From: Bacteroidales bacterium
Lineage (GTDB): Bacteria; Bacteroidota; Bacteroidia; Bacteroidales; Muribaculaceae
Length of the DNA: 64,000 nt
Direction: 5' to 3'
Assembly (NCBI GenBank): GCA_014800815.1
Contig: JAAVFI010000011.1
Location: 1 to 64,000 of the forward strand
The notes beneath the pieces were generated by a model that did no database searches, had not been told where the DNA came from, and worked only from the letters and a program-made list of their open reading frames with translations. Numbering within the stretch: position 1 is the stretch's first letter; each line of letters begins with the position of its first letter. This document shows, piece after piece, positions 44,291 to 52,128 of the stretch. The translations under genes and the position numbers were made by a program.

Positions 44291-45637
44291 ATGGCCCGAA
44301 TGAACTGGGAAAGGCTGATAAACGACAAACGATTCGGCCTCGAAGACTACCACGATCCTAAAAAGAATCTTACCCGCACCGACTTCCGGCGCGACTACGA
44401 CCGTCTCGTGTTTTCATCGCCCTTCCGACGCCTCCAGAACAAGACCCAGGTCTTCCCTCTGCCGGGCAGTATCTTCGTGCACAACCGCCTCACACACTCC
44501 ATGGAGGTATCTTGCGTAGGTAAATCCATGGCCGACAACATTGCAGTAGCGCTCAAACGACGATACACTGCCCAAGGCGCTCCCGCCGAGCACTTCGACC
44601 ACCTTGGCGATATCGTAGCCGCGGCCTGCCTCGCACACGACCTCGGCAACCCGCCTTTCGGACACTCCGGCGAAAAAGCCATAGGCACATATTTCAGCGA
44701 GGGTGAGGGCCTGAAACTCAAGCCGATGTTCACGCGCGAGCAGTGGGCCGACCTCATCAACTTCGAGGGCAACGCCAACGCATTCCGTCTGCTCACTCAC
44801 CAGTTCAACGGACGCCGCCGCGGAGGATTCGCCATGACATACTCGATGCTCGCCTCCATAGTGAAGTACCCATTCGAGTCGGTGATATCGCCCAAAGGCA
44901 AATTCGGTTTCTTCACCACCGAGAAAGACGACTTCAGGCGCGTGGCCGACGAACTCGGCATGCTGCGCCTATCGGCCGACGGCGAGCCTCTGCGCTACGC
45001 CCGACACCCGCTCGTCTACATCGTGGAGGCTGCCGACGACATCTGCTACGAAGTGATGGATCTCGAAGACGCGCACAAACTCAAGATTCTATCCACCGAC
45101 GAAGTTACCTCGCTCCTGCTCGGATTCTTCGATAAAGACCGCCGCGAGCACATGTTCGACGTAATGAAGAGCGTCGACGATCCCAACGAGAAGATTGCCT
45201 ACCTGCGCTCCTGCGTCGTAGGGGCACTCGTAGAACAATGTGCGCAGACCTTTATAGACAACGAAGACGCCATACTCGAAGGACGCTTCGAAGGCTCGCT
45301 GCTCAGCCACATCCGCCCGCTCGAAGGCGATGCCTACAAGGCTTGCTGCAAGGTGTCTTACGAAAAGATATACCGCGCAGGCGAGGTTGTCGACATCGAA
45401 CTCGCCGGTAACCGCATCATCACCTTCCTCCTCGAGCGCCTCGTGAGCGCGGTCCTCGAGCCCGAACTACACTACTCTCACCTCCTCCTCGCAAAATTCC
45501 CGCAACAATACGACACACAGTCGCCCACACAGTTCGGCAAAATACAGGCTGTGCTCGACCACGTTTCGGCCATGACCGACGTATACGCCCTCGACCTCTA
45601 CCGCAAGCTCAACGGCATGTCGCTCCCTGCTGTATAA
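44291..45637 (+). CDS. dgt: Deoxyguanosinetriphosphate triphosphohydrolase (HD domain)
   Basis: About 448 residues from MARMNWERL (44291); MNWERL (44300) is also possible. Hydrolyses dGTP, or dNTPs more widely, to the nucleoside and triphosphate, adjusting nucleotide pools. The HD metal site is visible as NRLTHSMEVS and AACLAHDLGNPPFGHSGEKA (His-Asp). The N-terminal FRRDYDRLVFSSPFRRLQNKTQVFPL is the family signature for nucleotide binding. The C-terminal half contains DDICYEVMDLEDAH. It is first in a plus-strand run with the TPM protein 15 bases later. True substrate preference cannot be told from sequence. Confidence 0.93.
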   Translation: MARMNWERLINDKRFGLEDYHDPKKNLTRTDFRRDYDRLVFSSPFRRLQNKTQVFPLPGSIFVHNRLTHSMEVSCVGKSMADNIAVALKRRYTAQGAPAEHFDHLGDIVAAACLAHDLGNPPFGHSGEKAIGTYFSEGEGLKLKPMFTREQWADLINFEGNANAFRLLTHQFNGRRRGGFAMTYSMLASIVKYPFESVISPKGKFGFFTTEKDDFRRVADELGMLRLSADGEPLRYARHPLVYIVEAADDICYEVMDLEDAHKLKILSTDEVTSLLLGFFDKDRREHMFDVMKSVDDPNEKIAYLRSCVVGALVEQCAQTFIDNEDAILEGRFEGSLLSHIRPLEGDAYKACCKVSYEKIYRAGEVVDIELAGNRIITFLLERLVSAVLEPELHYSHLLLAKFPQQYDTQSPTQFGKIQAVLDHVSAMTDVYALDLYRKLNGMSLPAV

Positions 45638-45652
45638 CTCTCAAATAATATT

Positions 45653-46927
45653 ATGCGACGTTCACTCTTCCTTATATTCCTGCTCACACTCTCCCTCCCT
45701 GTGCTTGCCCGCACATGGAAAGTATCCGATATACCCAACGTACACCTCGCGGACAGCACACAGTTTGTCTCCGACCCCGACGAAATTCTCTCACCCGACG
45801 CAAAAGCTGCCATAAACAGCTCAATGCGCTCCATACGCAAGAGCACCTCCGCCGAAGCTGTAGTCGTAATTGTAGATGACATCGACGGTGGCGACATCGA
45901 CGGCTTCGCCACAGAACTCTTCACCGACTGGGGGCTCGGAAAGAAAGACGTAGACAACGGCCTCCTCATACTCGTGGCCAAAGACCTCCGCCGTGCCGCT
46001 ATCCGCCCCGGATACGGCCTTGAAGGAGTGCTCCCCGATATTACCTGCGCCGCTATCCTGCGCGAAGATATGTTTCCCCGCTTCCGCGAGGGCGACTACG
46101 GCGCCGGACTTGCTGCCGCCTCGCAGACAATATCCACCATACTCACCGACCCCGACGCGGCAGCAGAGATACGCTCGCGCCTCGAAGACCCCGACTACAA
46201 CGGAGGCACCGGCGAAGACGACCTCGACTTCTTCCAGGTCTACCTCATATTCATGGCCGTACTCTCTGTCGCACTCGTCATCATTCTCCTCCTCACCCTT
46301 GCAGGCACACGCGGCAAGAGTCGTCACGACCGCTATCTTGCCCTCGCCAAACTCAAATCGCCCTACCTCGCCCTCTCGTTCCTCGGCCTCGGCATGCCCC
46401 TGTTAGCATCCCTGCCCCTCATTATCATCCTCTATCATCTGCGCAACAGCCCCCACAAGTGCCCCAACTGCGGCACTTCCATGAAGAAGATAGATGAGGT
46501 GCACGACAACGAATATCTCAATCCCACACAGGACCTCGAGGAGCGCCTCGGCTCAGTAGACTACGACGTGTGGCTCTGCCCCTCGTGCGGCGAGACCGAC
46601 ATCGAGCAATACGTAACACCCGCGTCAGGCTACTCTCAGTGCCCCTACTGCCACGCCTACGCCTCGCGCCTCGTGCGCCGACGCATACTGCGCCAGCCCA
46701 CCACAGCGCTCAAAGGCTTCGGCGTAAACGAATACACATGCCTCAACTGCCACAAAGACCACGACGACCACTTCGAGCTCCCGAAACTCGACGTAGCTCC
46801 CGCCGTAATAGCCGGAAGCATACTCGGCAGCAGCCGTAGAGGAGGTGGATTCGGTGGAGGAGGATTCGGTGGCGGCAGTTTCGGCGGCGGTATGACCGGC
46901 GGCGGTGGTGCTTCGGGCGGCTGGTAA
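45653..46927 (+). CDS. TPM-domain membrane protein with zinc-ribbon insert and Gly-rich tail
   Basis: A 424-residue envelope protein. A signal peptide (RRSLFLIFLLTLSLPVLA) is followed by a TPM domain (about 35-165, SDPDEILSPDAKAAINSSMRSI ... VDNGLLILVAKDLRRAAIRPGYGLEGVLPD), which in relatives is periplasmic. Two membrane helices (about 197-217 and 244-264) follow. A cysteine-rich region has four CxxC-type knuckles (KCPNCGTS, LCPSCGET, QCPYCHAY, TCLNCHKDHDDH). It ends in a glycine-rich tail GGGFGGGGFGGGSFGGGMTGGGG. The YgcG-type TPM plus Gly-tail layout is common. The multiple zinc-ribbon-like knuckles are an extra feature. Function unknown. Confidence 0.8.
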   Translation: MRRSLFLIFLLTLSLPVLARTWKVSDIPNVHLADSTQFVSDPDEILSPDAKAAINSSMRSIRKSTSAEAVVVIVDDIDGGDIDGFATELFTDWGLGKKDVDNGLLILVAKDLRRAAIRPGYGLEGVLPDITCAAILREDMFPRFREGDYGAGLAAASQTISTILTDPDAAAEIRSRLEDPDYNGGTGEDDLDFFQVYLIFMAVLSVALVIILLLTLAGTRGKSRHDRYLALAKLKSPYLALSFLGLGMPLLASLPLIIILYHLRNSPHKCPNCGTSMKKIDEVHDNEYLNPTQDLEERLGSVDYDVWLCPSCGETDIEQYVTPASGYSQCPYCHAYASRLVRRRILRQPTTALKGFGVNEYTCLNCHKDHDDHFELPKLDVAPAVIAGSILGSSRRGGGFGGGGFGGGSFGGGMTGGGGASGGW

Positions 46928-46950
46928 TTGCCCGCTTCGAAAAATTTTCT

Positions 46951-46958
46951 TACTTTTG
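46951..46958 (+). promoter_or_regulatory. -7 box for rsmA
   Basis: TACTTTTG, 26 bases before the rsmA ATG. Confidence 0.45.
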
Positions 46959-46984
46959 CACCCTAAAACCGAAAAAGCAGAGCT

Positions 46985-47782
46985 ATGGCAGGAGTAAAAC
47001 CAAAGAAGGCCCTCGGCCAGCATTTTCTTACCGACCTAAATGTGGCCGACAGGATAGCATCAACTCTCGATGACTACCCCGACTCTCCCGTGCTCGAAGT
47101 AGGACCAGGCATGGGCGTTCTCACTCGTTTCCTCCTCGAAAAGCATCCCGCCGATAAAGTATCTGTCGCCGAGATAGATACCGAAAGTATCGACTGGCTC
47201 CGCACTCATCTGCCCGAACCTCAGCCGCGAATCATCGAAGGCGACTTCCTTCAGATGGATTTGGCCGAACTCTATCCCGGCGATGAGAAATTCTGCGTTC
47301 TCGGCAACTATCCCTACAACATTTCATCTCAGATCTTCTTCAAAGTCCTCGACTATAAAGACCGCGTAGAATGCTGCTCAGGCATGCTCCAGCGCGAAGT
47401 GGCCGAACGTCTTGCCGCCGCCCCCGGCACTAAAGCCCGCGGAATACTCAGCGTACTCCTCCAGGCATGGTACAGCGTCGACTACCTCTTCACCGTTTCG
47501 GAGCACGTATTCAATCCGCCGCCAAAAGTCAAGTCGGGAGTAATAAAAATGGTGCGCAACAGCGTGACAGACCTCGGATGCGACGAGGCCCTCTTCAAGA
47601 CCGTTGTAAAGACCACCTTCGGCCAGCGCCGAAAGACCCTGCGAAACAGTGTACGCTCACTACTTCCCGCAGGCTCCGTTCTCCCCGAAGACGACCCCAT
47701 GGGCGGTAAAAGACCCGAACAACTCTCGGTAGATGAATTTATTGAACTGACCAACAAGGTAGCAGCACTCCGCAAGGCATGA
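46985..47782 (+). CDS. rsmA: 16S rRNA (adenine-N6,N6)-dimethyltransferase RsmA (KsgA)
   Basis: Dimethylates the two adjacent adenines in the 3'-terminal helix of 16S rRNA using SAM, a late step of 30S assembly. The 265 residues are family-standard. Motifs: KKALGQHFLTDLNVADRIAS at the N-terminus, SAM-binding LEVGPGMGVLT, acidic EID after beta-2, and the catalytic GNYPYNISSQIFFK. The C-terminal helical domain contains PPPKVKSGVIKM and FGQRRKTLRNS. Its stop overlaps the mgtE start by 4 bases, so the two are coupled. Confidence 0.97.
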   Translation: MAGVKPKKALGQHFLTDLNVADRIASTLDDYPDSPVLEVGPGMGVLTRFLLEKHPADKVSVAEIDTESIDWLRTHLPEPQPRIIEGDFLQMDLAELYPGDEKFCVLGNYPYNISSQIFFKVLDYKDRVECCSGMLQREVAERLAAAPGTKARGILSVLLQAWYSVDYLFTVSEHVFNPPPKVKSGVIKMVRNSVTDLGCDEALFKTVVKTTFGQRRKTLRNSVRSLLPAGSVLPEDDPMGGKRPEQLSVDEFIELTNKVAALRKA

Positions 47783-49137
47783 AAGAGTACACCGACGAAT
47801 ATCTCGAACACATTCAGCAGATAATCGCTGCCAACGACACCGAAAAGGCACGCGAAGAACTTGCCTCTCTACACCCGGCCGACATCGCCGAGCTATATCA
47901 GAAACTCGACCTTGAGGAAGCCGAATATCTTTTCAGCCTTCTCGACGAAGAAACCGCCGCCGACGTACTCATGGAGCTTGACGAAGACGACCGTCTCAAG
48001 CTCATCAGCGACATGCCCGCCGAGGAAATCGCCAAGCAGATCGACCACCTCGACACCGACGACGCCGTCGACCTCATACAGCAACTCGACGAGGAAGAGC
48101 GCGACGAAATCCTCTCGCACATCGACGACGTGGAGCAGGCAGGCGACATTATTGACCTCCTGAAATACGACGAAGACACCGCCGGCGGCCTCATGGGCAA
48201 GGAGATGATAGTCGTAAACGAAAACTGGTCGATGCCCGAGTGCATACGCCAGATGCGCGTGCAGGCCGAGGAAATGGACGAAATATACTACGTCTACGTC
48301 GTCGACAACGACAATAAGCTCCGGGGCACCCTCCCCCTCAAGATGATGCTCACGCATCCTTCGGTCTCGAAGATCAAGCACGTAATGGAGACCGACCCCG
48401 TAAGCGTCAAGGTAGACACCCCTATTGACGAAGTTGCTCTCGACTTCGAGAAATACGACCTTGTGGCAATGCCCGTAGTAGACTCCATAGGCCGTCTGCT
48501 CGGACAGATTACCGTCGACGACGTCATGGACCAGGTCCGCGAAGCCAGCGAACGCGACTATCAGCTCGCCGCAGGTATCTCCTCCGACGTCGATACCGAC
48601 GACTCCATCCTCGCCCAGACCAAAGCCCGCATACCATGGCTCCTCATAGGCATCGCATCAGGCTTGCTCGCATCAGTCATCCTCAGCACATTCGAGGTAC
48701 AGCTTCAGGCAGTCACCACACTCGCACTCTTCATTCCTATTATCGGCGGTACGGGAGGTAACGTCGGCGTACAGGCATCGGCAATCGTCGTTCAGGGTCT
48801 CGCCAACGGCTCCCTCGACATCAAGCACTTTGCCACACAGCTCGGCAAAGAACTGCTCATAGGCCTGCTTAACGCCACCGTAATAAGCTCCGTAGTATTC
48901 ATCTACAACCTCATTACGCTTCCCGGAGAGTTTGCCGTGACCATGTCGGTAGCCACATCACTGTTCATAGTGGTGATTATAGCCACCCTGCTCGGCACCG
49001 TGGTACCGCTGACTCTTGAGAAACTGAAAATCAACCCTGCACTCGCCACAGGCCCCTTCATTCAGATATCGAACGACATCCTCGGCCTCATCATCTACGT
49101 GCATATTTCAACAATGTTCCTGCGCCTGTTCAGTTAG
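47779..49137 (+). CDS. mgtE: Magnesium transporter MgtE
   Basis: A 452-residue inner-membrane Mg2+ channel gated by cytoplasmic Mg2+. The N domain (about 1-130) is built of MgtE repeats (LHPADIAELYQKLDLEEAEYLFSLLDEETAADVLMELDEDDR). Two CBS domains (about 135-260) follow, with a plug helix (SDVDTDDSILAQTKARIPWL). Five membrane helices end the protein (IASGLLASVILSTFEV, LALFIPIIGGTGGNVGVQAS with the pore GGTGGNVG..AS, and three more). Its stop overlaps the convergent acyltransferase gene by 4 bases. Confidence 0.96.
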   Translation: MKEYTDEYLEHIQQIIAANDTEKAREELASLHPADIAELYQKLDLEEAEYLFSLLDEETAADVLMELDEDDRLKLISDMPAEEIAKQIDHLDTDDAVDLIQQLDEEERDEILSHIDDVEQAGDIIDLLKYDEDTAGGLMGKEMIVVNENWSMPECIRQMRVQAEEMDEIYYVYVVDNDNKLRGTLPLKMMLTHPSVSKIKHVMETDPVSVKVDTPIDEVALDFEKYDLVAMPVVDSIGRLLGQITVDDVMDQVREASERDYQLAAGISSDVDTDDSILAQTKARIPWLLIGIASGLLASVILSTFEVQLQAVTTLALFIPIIGGTGGNVGVQASAIVVQGLANGSLDIKHFATQLGKELLIGLLNATVISSVVFIYNLITLPGEFAVTMSVATSLFIVVIIATLLGTVVPLTLEKLKINPALATGPFIQISNDILGLIIYVHISTMFLRLFS

Positions 49138-50252
49138 GAGATTGCCTTGCGTCGGATCGACGAAGTTCCCACCACCCACTGCCCTCCGGGCAAATAGGAG
49201 ATAAGCAGGCTCGACACCCAGCAGCATACAAATGTACTCACTGCTATAGCGGGTATAGCTATACCCGTAGCAAGCTCAAGATTGGTCTTGAACACCGACA
49301 CCCAGAGCCCGAGCCAGAATATGTGCATGAGATACATACCGTAGCTAAGTTCGGAAAGTTGAAGTATGATACGAGGAGTCCTCTCTTTCTTTATACAGGT
49401 AAAGAGAAGAAATGCTCCCGTTGTAAGCATAAGGCAGTTGAATGTGCAGAACGACCACCCGATTTCGAGTTCGGGAGTATCTATTATCTTGCCGGGTATG
49501 GCCTGTATATAGAACGACAGTATAGTCCATACAGCTCCTACCACCGTAAGAAGCGAACCGACGGCAAGACGCTTCTTTGTATCCCACGTCAGATGCACGC
49601 GTATATAGTGCGCGAGCACAAGATAGCCGAGATATCCCGAAAAATACCATAGTGTGTGGAATTCATTCCAGAAACACTGTCCCCACACCTCTCCCGCAAA
49701 ACGGTTGAGATACGGTATAAGGGTAGAAATAACGAACAACACGATAAAGAACCGCTCCTCCTTGGCCGATACCTTGGCAAGCCACGGAGAAATAATAGGG
49801 ATAAACAGATACAGGCCTATCAGCGGATAGATAAACCACAGATGCCCCGCAAGAGTCGGGAAATTCAGCAGTATGCGCGAAAGGTCCTGAGCGGAAGTAG
49901 ACGGGTCTATCTGACCCCAGAACAGAGGCACCGTGCTGTACAGCACCATAAATATGAAGAACGGCGGCAGAATTCTCAGTGCTCTGCGGCGGTAGAATTC
50001 ACGGGCACTCTGGCCTTCCTTCATAGGTACAAGAAGAAATGCCGAAACAATCATAAACAGAGGCACAGCCATACGCGAGAAACCGTCGTAGACCGACACC
50101 CAGAAGCGGTCTGTATCATTCAGAAGCAGCGATTGTGGACCGGCCATATCGGTAGCACCGGGTGCGCCATAGTAATTCTCGGAAGCATGTACAAGCATCA
50201 CAAGGAAGCATGCAAATACCCTTATGTAATCCAGAAAAACGATTCTCTTCAT
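49134..50252 (-). CDS. Acyltransferase-3 family membrane protein
   Basis: A 372-residue integral membrane protein with about ten helices. Family members transfer acetyl, succinyl or other acyl groups to surface sugars, lipids or peptidoglycan. The hallmarks are the N-terminal RIVFLDYIRVFACFLVMLVHASEN, with the Arg and His (MLVHAS) of the active site, then a basic loop YRRRALRILPPFFIFMVLYS. The C-terminal helices contain ELSYGMYLMHIFWLGLWV. Neighbours do not suggest a substrate. It is convergent with mgtE (4-base overlap) and appears to be transcribed alone. Confidence 0.9.
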   Translation of the reverse strand: MKRIVFLDYIRVFACFLVMLVHASENYYGAPGATDMAGPQSLLLNDTDRFWVSVYDGFSRMAVPLFMIVSAFLLVPMKEGQSAREFYRRRALRILPPFFIFMVLYSTVPLFWGQIDPSTSAQDLSRILLNFPTLAGHLWFIYPLIGLYLFIPIISPWLAKVSAKEERFFIVLFVISTLIPYLNRFAGEVWGQCFWNEFHTLWYFSGYLGYLVLAHYIRVHLTWDTKKRLAVGSLLTVVGAVWTILSFYIQAIPGKIIDTPELEIGWSFCTFNCLMLTTGAFLLFTCIKKERTPRIILQLSELSYGMYLMHIFWLGLWVSVFKTNLELATGIAIPAIAVSTFVCCWVSSLLISYLPGGQWVVGTSSIRRKAIS

Positions 50253-50316
50253 ATCCTTTGCTGTGAAACGTGATAATTTTGCAAATTTAGTAAAATTGCT
50301 GAATACCGCAAAATTA

Positions 50317-51042
50317 CTATACCGTAGCTCCTAAGGCCAGAAAAGACACCGAAGCGGGTTTGGCACCGCTCCATGCCAGGGCAAACATTGCCTCCGACAT
50401 CGACGCTCCCGTAGTGATCACATCGTCTACGATAGCCACATCAAGCCCCTCGAGTTCCTCTACATTGCGGCACGCATAGCATCCGCGGATATTCACCGAG
50501 CGCTCCCTGAAGCCCAGGCGCGTCTGCGTACCGTGGCCGCGCAAGGCCACAAGATTATCCCCCACCGGAATATCGAGCACATCACCAATACCTGCCGCTA
50601 TCTCACAGCTCTGATTATACCCGCGACGCATGCGTTTCAGCACATACATAGGCATGGGCAGAAGCACATCGAGCCCCTTCACAGCCTGCGAATCGCTGCT
50701 CATAAGCAGATCGCGCGCAAAGATAGCCCCCATGCGTCGGAGCATGGCAGGACGGTCGTCGTACTTACCCTTACGGATTATCGACGCATATTCATCTGAC
50801 GGATTATAGCTGTACCACGCTCTGACAATGCCGACAGGAAACGGTGCGTTGGTGAGCGCTGCCGGATTTTCAAACAATTCAGGCCCTGTGAGACGGTGTC
50901 GCGGAAGCGAAGCCATACACCCGAAGCACACATCCTCCTCCTTTTCCGTAAGCAGATTGCCGCATACGGCACAAGTGCGTGGAAGCAGGCACGTATCGCA
51001 CCACAACCTCGCCTCGCGCTTTATAATATCGACAAGACCCAT
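50317..51042 (-). CDS. ComF-family phosphoribosyltransferase-like protein
   Basis: A 241-residue protein of the ComF/GntX family, linked in other bacteria to DNA uptake or DNA metabolism. The N-terminal zinc finger appears as CDTCLLPRTCAVCG ... DVCFGC. The C-terminal phosphoribosyltransferase fold has the PRPP loop VAIVDDVITTGASM and upstream VLLPMPMYVLKRMRRGYNQSCEIAAGI. The start overlaps the stop of the upstream small gene by one base (TGATG arrangement), so translation is coupled. It is the last gene of the leftward helicase-meaB-DUF1573-x-comF run. Confidence 0.93.
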   Translation of the reverse strand: MGLVDIIKREARLWCDTCLLPRTCAVCGNLLTEKEEDVCFGCMASLPRHRLTGPELFENPAALTNAPFPVGIVRAWYSYNPSDEYASIIRKGKYDDRPAMLRRMGAIFARDLLMSSDSQAVKGLDVLLPMPMYVLKRMRRGYNQSCEIAAGIGDVLDIPVGDNLVALRGHGTQTRLGFRERSVNIRGCYACRNVEELEGLDVAIVDDVITTGASMSEAMFALAWSGAKPASVSFLALGATV

Positions 51043-51512
51043 CAGAGCAAGAGTCTTTCGATGCGGTTGCCCGGCTTGATGTTGAGGCTGAACGCAGCAC
51101 TGCGTCCCGTAGCCTCGCTGCGGTAGTTGAAGTGATACCGCTCCTGCCCGAAACAGTCGAGGGTGGCATAGGCCGCAGTAGCCTCACTGCCGCTGCTTCC
51201 CTTTCCGGGCACAAGACGTTCCTCCACAGTCACGTCAAATCCTATGACAGTCACGGCCAGACTGCACGCTCCCGTAGCCATATCCACTCCCGTAAGTCCG
51301 AAGCGGTGCAGCTCGAGTTCGCCCTTATCATTGACCACCGCAACAATTCCGGGGTCCGACGGCGCGGCATCGTCGCGGAGCGTACAGGCGAAAAGAAACG
51401 TGCGCGCAGCACCGCGGTTCGAAGGCATCGACGCGGCGGCAATCACCGCTGCTGCAATGAAAGCCGTTATTATATAGAATTCTACCGTGGTGAAGAAACT
51501 CGCAAGTATCAT
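51042..51512 (-). CDS. Small membrane-anchored protein of unknown function
   Basis: 156 residues with a single N-terminal hydrophobic segment (FYIITAFIAAAVIAAASM, about 12-29) and a beta-rich, probably periplasmic remainder. Phrases such as PGIVAVVNDKGELELHRFGL and ERYHFNYRSEATGRSAAFSLNIKPG are visible. I recognise no domain. The ATG lies immediately next to intergenic element copy B (one base between), so the element forms the whole leader on the operon mRNA. It is coupled to comF by a one-base overlap. Confidence 0.65.
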   Translation of the reverse strand: MILASFFTTVEFYIITAFIAAAVIAAASMPSNRGAARTFLFACTLRDDAAPSDPGIVAVVNDKGELELHRFGLTGVDMATGACSLAVTVIGFDVTVEERLVPGKGSSGSEATAAYATLDCFGQERYHFNYRSEATGRSAAFSLNIKPGNRIERLLL

Positions 51513-51513
51513 T

Positions 51514-51677
51514 AAGTAAGTCTTGTAAATTAGTTTCTATTACAATTTGAAGTAGGTATGAGCAAGATTCGTACTTGCGAAGAAGAAGTTATGGGGTTCC
51601 ATAATGACTGATGAGCAAGCACGAAGATTGCCATAACTACTCAAAGAGTGATATAAACTAATTTTCATGACTTACTT
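51514..51677. mobile_element. 164-bp long-palindromic intergenic element, copy B
   Basis: Second full copy (copy A at 30720-30883; about 10 differences in 164). Terminal repeats are AAGTAAGTCTTGTAAATTAG and the inverse of CTAATTTTCATGACTTACTT. The inner symmetry converges on TTATGG-GGTT-CCATAA near 51592-51607. It lies between DUF1573 and the 156-residue gene within one operon. A further TTAGTAAGTCTTACTTACTT fragment links its right end to the AAG-TAA of the DUF1573 gene. Confidence 0.85.
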
Positions 51678-51689
51678 AGTAAGTCTTAC

Positions 51690-52094
51690 TTACTTCGGCA
51701 CTACCATACCGGTAAGGCGCAGCGAGATATTCTCGGCCTTACCGTCGGCATTCTTCACGCGGAGGCGCACCTCCTTGTCCTGCTCGCCCTTCTGTCCCTT
51801 AGGGTCGTACACCACCTTGATATCGGCGGTCTCGCCGGGTTTGAGCGGGCGGCGCGGATACTCGGGAGTGGTACAGCCGCACGAGGGCACCGCCTGAATG
51901 ATTGACACAGGCTGCTTGCCCGTTACCTTCATTCGATAGATATGGGTCACGGCGGGGCCGTTGGCCTTCACTGTGCCGAACTCATACACGAGAGTATCTA
52001 TGCTCACACCCACCTTATCGCCCGGCACACGGCGGTCGGCAAAAGCTGTCACGGCCACAAAAGCCATGAAAATCATCAATATTACTTTCTTCAT
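51690..52094 (-). CDS. Secreted DUF1573 protein
   Basis: A 134-residue exported protein: signal peptide (KKVILMIFMAFVAVTAFA) and one DUF1573 beta-sandwich (ETVYEFGTVKANGPAVTHIYRMKVTGKQPVSIIQAVPSCGCTTPEYPRRPLKPGETADIKVVYDPKGQKG-like region). It has the family's SCGCTTPEY motif. These Ig-like proteins are abundant in Bacteroidetes and their role is not well defined. It is flanked on both sides by forms of the AAGTAAGTC intergenic element: its own stop reads AAG-TAA next to copy B, and the 33-bp miniature lies just before its ATG. Confidence 0.88.
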   Translation of the reverse strand: MKKVILMIFMAFVAVTAFADRRVPGDKVGVSIDTLVYEFGTVKANGPAVTHIYRMKVTGKQPVSIIQAVPSCGCTTPEYPRRPLKPGETADIKVVYDPKGQKGEQDKEVRLRVKNADGKAENISLRLTGMVVPK

Positions 52095-52095
52095 C

Positions 52096-52128
52096 AGTAA
52101 GTCCTGTAAATTAGTTATGTGTTTACTT
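52096..52128. repeat. 33-bp miniature form of the intergenic element
   Basis: AGTAAGTCCTGTAAATTAGTT (20 of 21 bases like the left end of the 164-bp element), five bases, then TTTACTT. It fills the whole gap between the meaB stop (AAG-TAA, inside its right end) and the DUF1573 ATG. Confidence 0.65.
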
